A stretch of DNA of 64,000 nt, from the NCBI GenBank assembly GCA_905182995.1, contig CAJJDP010000120.1:309884-373883 (forward strand), read 5' to 3'. Positions 14,901 through 27,494 of this stretch are shown here, in pieces. The translations under genes and the position numbers were made by a program. The stretch comes from Paramecium octaurelia. Lineage: Eukaryota; Ciliophora; Oligohymenophorea; Peniculida; Parameciidae. How positions within the stretch are numbered: the first letter of the stretch is position 1; the number at the start of each line of letters is the position of its first letter. Under the pieces are notes generated by a model, which did not search any database, was not told where the DNA came from, and worked only from the letters and a program-made list of their open reading frames with translations.

Positions 14901-15989
14901 AAGAATTAAGAATTAACTATTTAAGTTTTATTTTCTATAGATCAATAAACTGATAATTTGCAATTCACTTTGAGTTGCTTTGATCCCTAGGATTAGAAAC
15001 CAATCAAATATGAAGTTTCATTAAATTTACATACTTCTTAAGAAAACGAATACTTCCATAAATTAGCTACACATAAATTTATAACCTTTTATGAAGACAG
15101 CCTGAATAATGGGGAAAACGATCTAAATTTTATTAAGATTAATAAATAGTCAATTGACGATTAAGATATAATTAACACATCTATAACACATCAAATATTG
15201 AGTAAGAAAACAGCATTTGTATGTGAAGTTTGTGAATTAGAAGATAATTTCAAATAGCAGAAAAACTAAAAAGTGTATATCACTCAAAATAAAAGAGAGA
15301 ATAATGTATAATAAGAAATGTAGAAGTGTTCTTTGTCATCAAGATAAATACCCTTATCCTATATGCCTAGATCTAGACCAATGTCCAATTGTTTTAAAAA
15401 GTAATCATGTGTTCAAGAATTTGCTTGCAAAAAAAAATTAAGCATTTCAAAAGTTGCAGATCCAAGTTCAGAAGATGAAGAAGATGAATCTAAAGAAGAC
15501 ATTAAATGCACAAAGGAGCTAAAACAACGAAAATGCCAAAAAAAAAATTATGAATGTGATAAGATTGAGGCTATGATTTAAGAAGATTCTGAAGTTAGGA
15601 AAAAAGAGAAAAGCCGATCAAGAGAAAAATAAATGAGATTAAGAGGTTCATTTCATTAGGAGGAAGATTTACCAAAGTAGTAAATCACTTAGGTTTATAA
15701 GATTGAATATGAACAGGTAATTTCATATGCCAAAGCTGATGGTGCCTTCGAATATGATTAAATGTTCGAATAGAAATTAAATTTTGAAGGATGGAAAAAC
15801 GAATAAAACTATCCTCAAAATATCTGGCTTACTTTACTTGCTTTGCTATATTTAGATTAATTCTGTTCTTAAAATAGGAAGTCTTGGTAATTGGTGTATT
15901 AAAAGGGAATTTAATTCCTTTAGAAAAATGGAGTAAATTATAAGCAGATTAAAGAAGTGTACTTATAAAAGTAATTAGTACAAATTTGA
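11956..15989 (+). CDS. VIT and von Willebrand factor A domain protein (split by an assembly duplication)
   Basis: ATG 11956 opens an uninterrupted table-6 frame. Residues about 60-180 form a VIT (inter-alpha-trypsin inhibitor N-terminal) domain, with NQNAAVTKMVVELGDKKVYG and KEKEEAKQEYEEG. Residues about 350-530 are a vWA domain with an intact metal-binding MIDAS: FFIDRSGSM (DxSxS), MNGTEIL (Thr) and LLTDGE (Asp). Then come an acidic patch (SSEDEEDESKED) and a conserved C-terminal helical region (AKADGAFEYDQMF...) ending at TGA 15987-15989. The true gene is 11956-14048 joined to 15329-15989: 2093 + 661 = 2754 nt, exactly 918 codons with no intron. The 1279 bp between are an exact repeat of 12770-14048 placed after the N at 14049. 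The domain pair suggests protein binding or adhesion through a metal-dependent site; the partner is unknown. No signal peptide is evident. Confidence 0.85.
12770..14048. repeat. First copy of 1279-bp exact direct duplication
   Basis: Matches 14050-15328 base for base as far as I compared, with equal length. The copies are separated only by an N at 14049. It lies inside the VIT/vWA gene. Interpreted as the overlapping end of the left contig. Confidence 0.9.
14049..14049. other. Scaffold gap (single N)
   Basis: Single N between two identical 1279-bp blocks; marks a join between contigs that overlap but were not merged. Confidence 0.9.
14050..15328. repeat. Second copy of 1279-bp exact direct duplication
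   Basis: Same sequence as 12770-14048. Sequence to its right (15329 on) continues the VIT/vWA reading frame of the first copy exactly, so this is the start of the right contig. Confidence 0.9.
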
Positions 15990-16272
15990 TATTATATTGG
16001 GTTTTTCTAAAATAAACATATTTATTAATTTATATTATAAATTCAAATTTGATACTGAGTATGGTATTTAGATTGATATGTCATCTATTTTTTATCATGC
16101 CAATAATTTCATTTGCATCCAAAACTTTGTATTTAGAGAGTCACTTTATATTTGAATTGTGATTATGATCCCTAGTGATGATACTTATCATCTCAATCAA
16201 TACTTAATTATTTATAAATTTAAGCGTTAATTATAATTAAAAAACTTAATCTATAACAGAAGCTAAAGCAAA
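15990..16272. other. Short intergenic region
   Basis: About 280 bp of AT-rich sequence between the VIT/vWA stop and the next plus-strand open frame; nothing recognisable. Confidence 0.5.
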
Positions 16273-17480
16273 ATGACATAGGCAAATCTTAATTATTTCT
16301 AAAAACATTACCTAAATAATCCAAAACCTGTCTCTCAAAATCCCATAATCTCAATTAAAAAGAAAATCAAATTATTGTTGCTATTGTTTAAAGTTTTCTC
16401 AAAATTAATTTGCTCTAACTTTTTTTATCGAGTTTGCACACACAATTACTTTGGTTTAATTCTTTATTTTTCAGCTTACCTTATATTTTCAAATTAAATG
16501 GCAGCATCCCTTTGTTGCAAAGGTAATTAGGCTACACATTAATAATTTACATTAAATGATTATTGTTAAAATTAGGTCTTCGAATTCGATGACATAATAG
16601 TTTCTTCTAGAACAATAAAAATTGTTTCGGAAACATCTCGAATCCGTTGAAAATTTGTATACCATTTTGTCAGGCAAAATTCTGAGGGTGGCCATTTCTT
16701 TGGACCATTTTTATATTTTAGATCCTTTTTGCAATGCTTTTAATTATCGAAGAATCTTAAACAAAGTGAAGCTACTAGTCACTCTTCGCAGTAATAAACA
16801 ACTAATAATGACATATTTGAAGGATTTTCAGATCTACAGCTAGGCTATAGGAAAGTTTCCATCTCCCCAAGAGTGTTTAAAGAGATTCGTCCAAGATAAC
16901 TTCATAAACTGTTATATAGAATGATGTTATTAGAAAAATACTTTATCAATAAGGCTAAAAGTTCTTATATAGTAACTATTTCTATGGAAATGGCATTAAA
17001 GGCTGATTTTGAGGATTAAAATCATAGGTGAAATTATTCAAAAAATTCATTTTTCTAAAAATAAAATTGAAAAAAGGGTTTTCTTAGTTCAAAAATTCTT
17101 AAGTATCCATATAGTTAACTTAATTAATATCTCAAAAAACAGGAAAAAATATTTAATGATTAGAAAATTAAGTACTTGTCACTCCAGCCCTGTAGGATTA
17201 TTATTTTATCGTATTTTTGAGTTTTAGAAATTCTCATGTTATCATTCTTTTGTAAAAGCAATATTATTTTTTGAACTTCTAATATATTTACCTGGATTTC
17301 TCATGTAATATCAATTAAAAATGAGTTATTATGTGGAATTATTGGATAATTAATTAAGATTTAATCATTTTGTTTTTAGAATAAAAAGTTAATTTTTAAG
17401 TCAATAAATAATGTTCATTGTAAAGAAGAGATAAATAGTTTGCCTAAATTTCGATCTTGAAATATTAAAATTTATAGAGA
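16273..17480 (+). pseudogene. Interrupted hypothetical coding region
   Basis: ATG 16273 opens 125 codons with a hydrophobic segment (LLLLLFKVFSKLICSNFF) ending at TGA 16648-16650. The same frame stays open for a further 126 codons of coding character (LGYRKVSISPRVFKEIRP) to TGA 17029-17031. A third frame then starts near 17000 (GEIIQKIHFSKNKIEKRVFL) and runs to about 17480. None of the joins is explained by a normal GTA...TAG intron, and the middle stretch also has a competing open frame (16622-16920). Either a multi-exon gene with unusual introns or a decaying one. No domain recognised. It converges on the next minus-strand gene. Confidence 0.35.
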
Positions 17481-17617
17481 ACTAAACAAGAATATACTCA
17501 TGACCACTTCATTTGATTTAATTTTATAAGCAGCCAAAAATGTATAATACAAATTGATTTAATTTATAAAAGGAAAAAATGAAAACTGTAATTATTTTTA
17601 TAATAAGACTTTAATGA

Positions 17618-20600
17618 TCAAAATTCCAGTATCTAATGCCTTATAAATTAAGTTTTTTTTTTGTTAAATAATCTTTAACAAATAATTTACACTTTAAGGA
17701 GCAATTATTTAAATAATACGACTACTAAATTTAAAAGGAGAGCCCCCATTTGAATAAACCCTGTATTTGTAATAATTTCATTCGAAAAATATATCCTATT
17801 TATATCATTGTAAAGAATACAGGTAAAACTAAAAAAACCTATCGTTCCTTCATTTAATATAGAAATCATTTTATCTAAATTTGAACTTTATTCATATCTA
17901 AAAACAATGAAGCATTGTGTTAAGTTGATTGTCGTTAATAATAACAATTATAAGATTGGGTATTCTTAAAAAAATATCAAAATAAAGTGGAACATAAATT
18001 TCCTACATAGATCTAAAGATAAAAATATATTAGCGTTATAATCAGGCATTTTTTCTGATTTTCTCTTATTCCTTAAGAATTCTATTATGTATGAACCATA
18101 AACAAATATCAAAAGAAAGCTAATAATCAGTTGAATATATCCTCTAACTCCTTTTTATGATGTAGAACTTATCTGTAATAATGCCTTAAAAAGAAGATCC
18201 CAAGCATTTAATTAGAAGAAAATTTTAAAATGGGGAAATGTCAAATTTCTTCTTATTTTTATCAAATTTATTATATATTTTCTGAAGGTAGTTGTCACCT
18301 TTAGAAATATTGTTTTGATGAGTCCGGATTAAAATTAAAAGTAATTATAAATCTATTAATATGACATGATCAACTGAAATATCCTAAATATTTGTCTGCT
18401 CAATGATAAAAGGAGTACAAACCCTGAACATTAGAAAACTTATGGAAGTAAACTAGTGATCAAATCAGGATCTACATTGTAAAGCTAGAATTTACCATTC
18501 ACTTAATAAGTCTCTGACTTTCTCGTCATGAGATTATAATAATAATCCAAATTTATTTAATTAAAATAAGTACTAACACATAGCATGTCAGATGCTTAAA
18601 AGTAAATTTCAAGGTTTTCAGGGTAATCTACATTTATAAATTTTAAGAAGGATTGTTGTTATAATACATCAAGAGTTTCTAAAAAGAATGAAGAATCTCC
18701 AGAAAATAGTGATACCAAACTAACTGAAATAGCCGAATACATGAATATTTTATTGGTATTTTGCATGAACTATGAAGATTTTGCTTCTAAATTAGTCAAT
18801 ATTTTTGGGTAATTTAGCTTTAAGGAGGTAAAGTTATTTTAGAGGGTTTAGTTATTAGAATTAATGACCTCTGTTTAGCAAAATACTTAGAAGATTGGTT
18901 TTTGATTTAATTAAGCTAAATTTTAAATTTCAACTATGTACTATGGAGTTGATATTTATTCTGAAGATGTTTGTATTTAAGGGTGCAAAGTAATTATGTA
19001 ATCAGTTTCCTGTAAATTAGTAAAATTGAAATAGAATTGTAATTCTTCCTCTTCATCTTTCAATTTAACTGGTTAATCAAAAAAGATTTGTATATATTAT
19101 CTAGAAAAGGTTTGGTTTAGAAATGATAATTACATAATTGGAGCCGGTGAATAAACACATTCTAGAAAACGACATATATAATAATTTTCATCCAATTCTA
19201 CAAGTGATTCATTTTTCATAGAATCTAATTGAGTATCTTTTATACATAGATTAACTTAATCATCATAAAAATATCCAGGATTACATTCTAAACAAACCCC
19301 TTTCTCACAATTGTGACAGTTTATCATGCATGGTTTTATCATACAAATATCCCCAACATATACCATACCTTCAGGACATTCATCTAAACAAACTCCTTTA
19401 TTGCATATTACGCAATTTTTTCTACATTAAAATTTGCATTCGTAACAACCATCATAAGGTTCCTCATTTTAATCATCGCATTCCTCAAATTCTTAAATAA
19501 TAATACCATCTCCACATTTAGGAAGACAATAAGTTTTGTAAATATCAAAGCCTTCCTCGCATAGCAGGCATTGTATTTGATTACAATATATACAAAAATT
19601 TGGGCATTCATATTTGCAATCATAGCAACCATCAAGAGATTCGGAATTACCGTCATCACACTATTCAATAGAATATGGCATAACTAAATTATCTCCGCAA
19701 AATGGATCGCATAAATGATTGATATTCAATAGAAAACCATCTTTACAAACTTAGCAGATCCCTTAAAAACAATCATAGCAATTATAATCACAAGAAAATT
19801 TACACTGATAACAACCATCAAATGATTTTGTATTGCCATCATCACATTCTTCAAAGATTTAAACAATTCCGTCTCCACAAATTGGTTCGATATTACTTCT
19901 AAATGCAATTGAGGGAATTTTCCCTGTAATACATTCATTATTAAATAAAAAATATCCTTCATTGCAAAGTTAACAGTCTTTAATAATACAATAAAGGCAA
20001 TTTGAATCGCATTCTAAAATTTATTTGCAAATTTGTGATTCTTATTAATTGAAATCATTACATTTTTCTTTTGGGAGATTTGTCCCATCTCCCTCAAGAC
20101 AATAAGTTCCATAATAACCATACTCACATTGTTGACATTTTTAATTCATACATAAACTACAATGACCAATGCAGTAGTTTTCTAAATGATAATTTTTTAT
20201 GCAAATTCCAGTTATAGATTCAAGAGTTCCATGTTCAAAAAATAAGCATGCATCATTTTACAGAACTTTACAATCGTATTATTGATTAAATGCAATTTGA
20301 AATTATTCTACTTGTCTACATTGATAGAGAGAATCTAATTCAAAATGATTTAGGCATTTACTACAATTTCCTCTTTGACAAAATTCACAATTATTCGAAC
20401 ATTAATATTAGCATTCATAACAACCATCATACTGATCTGTATTTCCGTCATCACATTATTCATTATCTACTATCAATGAATCTCCACAGATAGAAACACA
20501 AGAAAAATCTGAAACAAAATACCCTCTTTAGCATTGTATGCATTTTGTATCAAAACAAATTTAACAATGAGTATTACATTTTTGATCTTAGAGATTAAAA

Positions 20601-23600
20601 TTGAAATCTGAATATTCGGAGTCTGTATTAACTTAAAAGATCTCATTTTCCACTATTTCAACAAATAAATTTTTAAAGAGTGGGTTTAAGTAATTCTAAT
20701 TTAAAAAAAATTCTGAATCAATGAAATAAAATTCTTGGCCGAATTGAAATTTGAAATAATTAGAAATTTCATCAGAATTTTAATAATTTTGATTTTTTCT
20801 TTAGAATACAAACTATTAAATATTTATACAAGTCTTCTCGAGAATAGATAAATCTGTATATAAGTATGGTGGGTATTCTTTTATTAAAAAGCAACTATTT
20901 TAATCTAAATAATAGGATTCCTTGCACTCATAACACAGTGAAAGTTTACATATAATACAGCTGTCTTAACAAGATGATACACATTCACCACTTAAATTTA
21001 ACTCATATTATTCATAACATTAAAAGCATAAACCCTAAATCCATACTTTACATTTCAAATCTTATTTGACTAATAGCTCCACCTTGTGACAACTTCCATC
21101 CCAAACACTAAATGAATTTTTACATGACAAGCATAACCCATCTTAACAATCTATACAATCTTCGCTGCACGAAAATTTACATCCAAAACATCCTTTTGTT
21201 TGTAATTCGCATTATTCATCTTGAGTAATTATGCCATCTCCACACTATGATCTACATGCCATTTTAATTTCATCTAAATAATAACCAACTTCACAATTAA
21301 TGCATACATTATTTAAAGATTGTTTGCAATTCTATGGATGACTAAATAAGCAATTTAAGCAATATTCTTCATTAATTTCACATTCTTCACCTTATACTAG
21401 GAGGCGATCACCACATTTAGATTAACATTACTGTTATTCATTAAGATAATACCCTTATAAACAGCCTATACAAGTTTCTTCATTACAGATTTCACAGTTT
21501 AAAAAGCAGAATTTACAGGATGTATTCTACAAAGTAATTTAATATTAAATATCGTTCCATCCATAATTTGTATGCTTAATAATCCTTTACTTTTCTTATT
21601 ACAAACATTCAACTTCATTTAAATATTGATGTTATTCAAAAGGATTTATGATAGCAAAACATCTTGAATTAATTAATTGATAGCCTTCTTCGCAATCTTG
21701 ACAAACCCCTTTTATGCAAATAAGGCAAGTAGCTTGGCAATTCAATTAGCAAAAGTGACAACCATCATCAGGAATTAAATTTTGATCATCACACTCTAAA
21801 TCATACGCCATTAGAAAATCTCCGCATTTAGAATAACATAAAAAGTCATTCACTTCATATCCACTTTTACATTTAATACATCCTCTTCCTCGAGTATCAC
21901 ACACAGAGCAAGAATCTTAACATTTAAGTTGACAATTTTAGCACCCTCTATACGGCAAAATAAAGGAATCTTCACAGTATTCGTTTAACGCTTTTATGTT
22001 ATCATTACAATATGGTTAACAAATATTGTTACTTGAAAGATATTATCCAGAAATACAAGTTAGGCATTTTCCTTAAGAACAGTTAGTGCATTCCAATGGT
22101 TAACATGGATAATGGTAATTAACCCCTCCAATTACATTACATGGTAAGTGATAATAATAATTCCCGTCACACATAACTCCATGTTAATAATCAGCTATTT
22201 CATAATAGAACCCATATGGATCAAATGCAAGCAAACCATCATTCATAATAGGTCGACAATAGTATAAATAAGGCTCAAATCCACGAAATTCACAACTCAA
22301 GCATTTTGTACGTGTTTAATCACAAAGGGAGCATCCAATTCTACATAATAATTTACATTGGTGACACCCATCAAAGTCATTAAAATTAGCATCATCACAT
22401 TCTTCAATTCCAACTACTAAACCGTCTCCGCAAACTTCCTTACAAAGTGGTGGTACAGAAAAGAGATCGATTTACCATCCCAAAGTAGCACATTCAGAAC
22501 ACATTCCCCTAATACATTTAGAACATGCAATTTGACATTGATATTTACAATTATAACATCCATCATATTATATTAGGTTTCCATCTTCGCACTCTTCATT
22601 GCCTGTAATAAACCCATCTCCACAAATATCAGGGCATGGTAAAGTAGTGTTGATGTCACAAGTCTAACAATTAATCGGACATTAAAATTAACAATTATAG
22701 CATTTATCGTTTTAAATAGTATTACCATCGTCGCATTGCTCATTTCCAACAACTTAAAGATCCCCACAAATTGGAATGCATTCATTATCTATTAAGTTAA
22801 AACCTGATCCACAAACAGCACAAGGATTCATATGCCATATTCGGTCGCCATTATTACAATATTTATAGCATTCTATAAGTGATGTATCGATATCATTAGG
22901 ACATTATATACAGACATTATTTAATGTTAAGAATCCTGTCTTGCATTTACAATTTAATCCTGCTAGTACTCTATTCTATGAAGAATCACAAGTTAAACAT
23001 CCATCAATGCTATCATTAAAACAAGTTAAGCAGCTTGAATGGCAGATTTTACATCTATTAAATTAATTTTCATAAAAAGAATTGTTTGGACAAATACATG
23101 AGGAATTTACTAATTAGATATTCAAAACCTCGATATTGCACGTTAAGCAATCGTTGGAAGTTGGACCAAAACAAGTACCACAAAATTTATCGCACAATAA
23201 GCACACAAGATCTTGATCATTTTAATAATAACCTTCTGTGCAGAGGCATTGTCCATTTGATAATTTTCGATTGTTTATAGACAAACATTCAGTACAATAG
23301 GTAAAACTTAAACATTAATTACATTCAATTGGACAATTAAAACATTAATTAGATTCTTCGTATTGATTTTATTTACAAAAGCATCCTAAATTGGTTAAGG
23401 TATATGTAGGATTTAAGCAAGTCAAACATACGATTTTCGATTTACATATTGAACAAGAGGGTTCACAATTGACACACAACAATATATATTCATCAAAATA
23501 TTAATTGGATTAACACTCTGCTTAAGAAAATTATATTAGGGTTGGACTATAAGTACTATTCCACTAAGTGCAGCTTTTATCATCCGTACATTCTAAACAA

Positions 23601-25666
23601 TATGGTTAACAATAATGAATAGCCAAGTAATAATTATAGAATCCGCAATAAGCTTAAGTTACTTCATTATTTGGTCCAAAACACTCCAATTCCAAAATTA
23701 AATCATTTTGAGAATGATTCATTATTTTTTTTATTATCTATTATTTTGTTCCATTTTAAAAGGTACTAGCACCCAAAGTAGACGTAGAAAATTGTTACGA
23801 ATCAATTTAGTAGATGAACTATCCCTCTGGTGGGAATGCTGGACCAAATAATACATAGAAACCTATCGAAATACTATGATGAGGACCAAAATTTTGATGA
23901 ATCCTTTTCAGCCTAGCCTATGCCCAAATAAATTAGCCACCTAGAATTCTTAATCCTTCCCAATATGAAAAATATCTATCAGAACCTGTTAAAAAGTTTG
24001 AACCACTTTAGGATACTAAAGTATATTCAGGGTAGTAATCCTATTCAAAGTGTTTCAAATCTTCTTTTATCAATAGTGATGAATCTATATATACTTTATT
24101 TTTACATGGTGTTTCATCATCAAAATCTTTACAATAATCTTGAATTACTTGTTAATGAATTTGATTACATAATTAGAAAGGAAGGCATGTTCCATCTCTA
24201 TACCTCAAATAAGATGATCCACATATTTTGCATTTGAAACTTACTTAGTCACAACTAGAGCAGCCATCTGTACAATTCCTAGTAGTAAATAAAACTGACT
24301 TTATTGCCCAACCAAATGAAGGATCACTAAGAATTGATTTTTAAGTATTTACCTAAAATTTCCAAGGGCAGAAAATAAAATATTCTATTTTGGATAGTCG
24401 AAAATTCCATCAATTTAATATAAATACGAACTGGAATATGAAATTTATGGACCTAATGAAGTTTATTAGAATTCCTTAAATTTGTGCAATTAAATTCCAG
24501 AAATATTTCTATATATTGATCCAACATAAGTATTATTAAATTTGAATTGAATTCCACAATCTAATGGAAACCCATTAAAGACAAGTATTTCAATTTTAAC
24601 TTTAAGATAAAATCCCATTTTAGAAGTTATATTAATTTGTCTCATAATTCCTGAGCTATATTTAAATATTCCATATAGTGTTAAGGACATAGGATATGTT
24701 ATATTAAACACATCAACAGAATCGTCCATGAAGTTTGGGTCATAGATTTTAGACCACAATAAAAAATTTCTATAACTATTGGGGTCAACAGCTATTTTAT
24801 AAGAAACCCAAACGTATCCCAATTATAAAATATCTAAATTCAATATCTTAATATATACATGGACAAGTATTGCAAAACCCATCAAAACATAATGGTTAAA
24901 TAGAATCGCATTTCGATCGACACCCTACATATTTAACATAGTATTGATCTGATGGACATGGAGGACAAACATTATTAGCTGGTGTTCCAAAATAACATTA
25001 AGTACATTCATTTTTTTTAGGCCCTGTACAACTACTACATGAAGGATAACATATAATATCGTAACTCATTTAATAAATGTTTCGAATTGAAACCGAGCCA
25101 CTCTCATTCGTATTAGAAATTCCAAATTAAAAGTCTCCATAAATATTATTAGGGATGGTAATATTAACTTTCTTGATATTATATGAAAGATCATCACAGA
25201 ATGAACTATTTAGTGCATAGTTTTCTTGTGAATCATAAAAATAATCTTCTGTTAATGAACCAATTGAAAATGTCACCTTTCCATTCGTCCAATTACCTTA
25301 AAAATATAAATCAAAGCATAAAAACCCTTTTTCGAATAGAATGGTATTATGACTAGAATAATAATGAGTATACCCCACCTGGTCATAATACAAGTGGGTG
25401 CACAAATAGTTTTTAACCTAGGGATATACATAATTCAAAGTTATGTAGCTAGTATTTGGATTAGCACAATTAATATAGTTAGCTGTCCTATTAAATTGGG
25501 ATGGGATCATAAATCCTTAAGTCCCTTCTTAGAAAGGGCAGTTTGTATAATTTGGCTCAAAGTTATCATAAAAATAAGTATTCCTATCTAAAAATCTTTA
25601 TTGGACTCTCCATTAAGTTGTTGCAAGGTAAAAGCAACCTAAAAAAATCAAGACCAATTAAAACAT
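17618..25666 (-). CDS. Giant cysteine-rich surface protein with CDDGN-type repeats
   Basis: ATG at 25666 gives a signal peptide (MFQLVLIFLGCFYLATTQW) and an extracellular beta-rich domain (NTYFYDNFEPNYTNCPF...), with a second similar region at 24490-24822 (YVWVSYKIAVDPNSY). From about 24200 to 19200 the protein is a cysteine-rich array of repeats of the type EQCDDGN(5-6 residues)DGCYECQYQC, a spacing like the Myxococcus cysteine-rich repeat/growth-factor-receptor family; CDDGN-like cores occur near 19470, 19655, 19845, 20447, 21782, 22390, 22580 and 22730. The C-terminal 500 residues hold membrane segments (for example LLTTINLTQCFIVFRYE near 17890) and end at TGA 17618-17620. Plus-strand open frames inside this gene are antisense shadows. 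Likely a plasma-membrane surface protein; ligand unknown. Internal introns were checked only in places. Confidence 0.75.
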
Positions 25667-27457
25667 TTATTATTAAATCAATACTTATTTGTCTCAATTT
25701 AAGAAGACAAGTTTTCAAATCAGAGGCGAAAAATTGTACAAAAAAAAAAATTTAAATATCATTTGCATTACTTAGATGAAGGAAACATTAGGTTCTCTCT
25801 TTAGTCATCACAACTTAACTTTAAGTATCTCATAAAAAATGAGCAAATGAGCTCATCAAATTCTTTATGAATTCATGTGAAAGGAAGTAAAAATTATGGA
25901 ATTAATTAAAGTTAGCTTTCAATTCCTTTTTATTGTTATTGAATTTATTCTATAGCTTAATAATTAAATACAATCCACTTTCATCAATATTTCAAAGCTT
26001 ACTTTTGATTTTAAGTGTGCAAACATACGATTTGAAGAAAATGAGAAGCACTTTTTCAATATCGCTTTAATAATTTAGGAAATATAAACTCACACTAGAA
26101 ATTACATAAATAATAAATCAATTATATTGTTCATTGATTTAACAGTAAAAATATAGAGATTATCAATTTTCAGACTTTCTTTAGATATAAAATAAGAAAT
26201 AGCACTCAAGATCTAGATGGAAAAATTCGTATTGTAAGAAATCCTTCCCTAAATTTATGTTGAAGCTCTAATTTAGCAATGCCTCTATTCCATTTTGCAT
26301 CTTTTTCATATTTTATTCTGCATGTCCATGAGTTTTGTCTTCATTTATTTGATAATCATAATGCTATTATCGATATACAATAATCTATAAAATGATTGAC
26401 AATTGTTAAGAAATGCGATTAGCATTGTTCTAAAGGGAGGAGCAGTTTCTATTCACTCTTTGCTTTTTAATTTTCTATATCGATTTCAAGTCTTTTGACA
26501 TTATTACAAGCTAAGATTGCTACAAAAATATTTAGAATTACAAAAAATGAAGTCAAAGAATGTCCCTTATATTTTCAAGATCCAAAACGCAGAAATATTT
26601 CCATCATTAACAAACTTAGTCTAAGATAAAATCCAATATTTACTTTAGAATATGAATTTAATTTATTATCAGCAAAAAGTATTCTGCTGTAATTTAGGCA
26701 GATCAAAAAGATAAAATTCTTTAATTTTATTATTATAGTATGATTTTATGTATTTTTTTAAATAATAGTCATTTTTCCCTCTGATTTTATTATTCAATAT
26801 ATTTAGTCCCTAGATTAAATAACTCGTATGATCGCATCTTTCTAGTTTACTTAGATAGTAAAATCGAGCACTAAAGGATTTATACAAATAACATGGTTTT
26901 AATTGGTGCATGCTTAAGTGAGCTTCCATATCTCATTTTCCAAGTATCTATTACAATTTTAACAAACAAATTCATCTATTACATTGTCTATGTCAGCTTA
27001 AAATTCTTATTGGAGAATAACACAGTTTTAATTATAAATTTATGAATGCTCCCTGGGATGTGACTCATGTAATTCACATGGATGTTTTATTTAAGAATTG
27101 TATTTGTATCTATTTTAGTTAAAAGAATTCTTGAGTATTTCTCTTGAGGAAGGTTGGTAAAGTGCAGTTGCTACAGTTAATGAATGCTTAGGTATATATC
27201 CTCATAATACAGAGTATTTAATTAAATAGTTTTGTCTGAAGGCTATTTGCAAAAGTCATCGAATTAGATAGACCTAATGTCATAAGATTTGAATTAAAAC
27301 TATTCGTTGTAATCCAAAATCAACTTAAATTTATCGATGGGATCTTTGTATATTTAATTATATAAAATATTTTGTTTAGATCCTAAAATAAGATATTTGT
27401 CAATACTGACAACTAATTATATATAATATTAACTATAGATGACTTAAGGTTACTAAT
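25667..27457. other. Gene-poor stretch with decayed coding patches
   Basis: No intact gene found. On the minus strand about 26200-26790 there are coding-like pieces in changing frames: FYLFDLPKLQQNTFC, then a hydrophobic stretch (SLTSFFVILNIFVAILACNN) and a helical tail. They could be remains of a membrane channel or transporter, but no selectivity motif is visible. On the plus strand about 27090-27300, LKEFLSISLEEGWQSAVATV... looks coding for some 60 residues. Both patches are interrupted by TGA or frame changes. Confidence 0.35.
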
Positions 27458-27494
27458 TATAAAGTAGAAATTTACAATGATATTACAATGTAGG

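Noticed and set aside
20290..25755. Several plus-strand standard-code ORFs (20290, 23086, 23965, 25349, 25543)
   Set aside because: They are antisense to the cysteine-rich surface-protein gene, which reads on the minus strand with regular cysteine spacing and a signal peptide.
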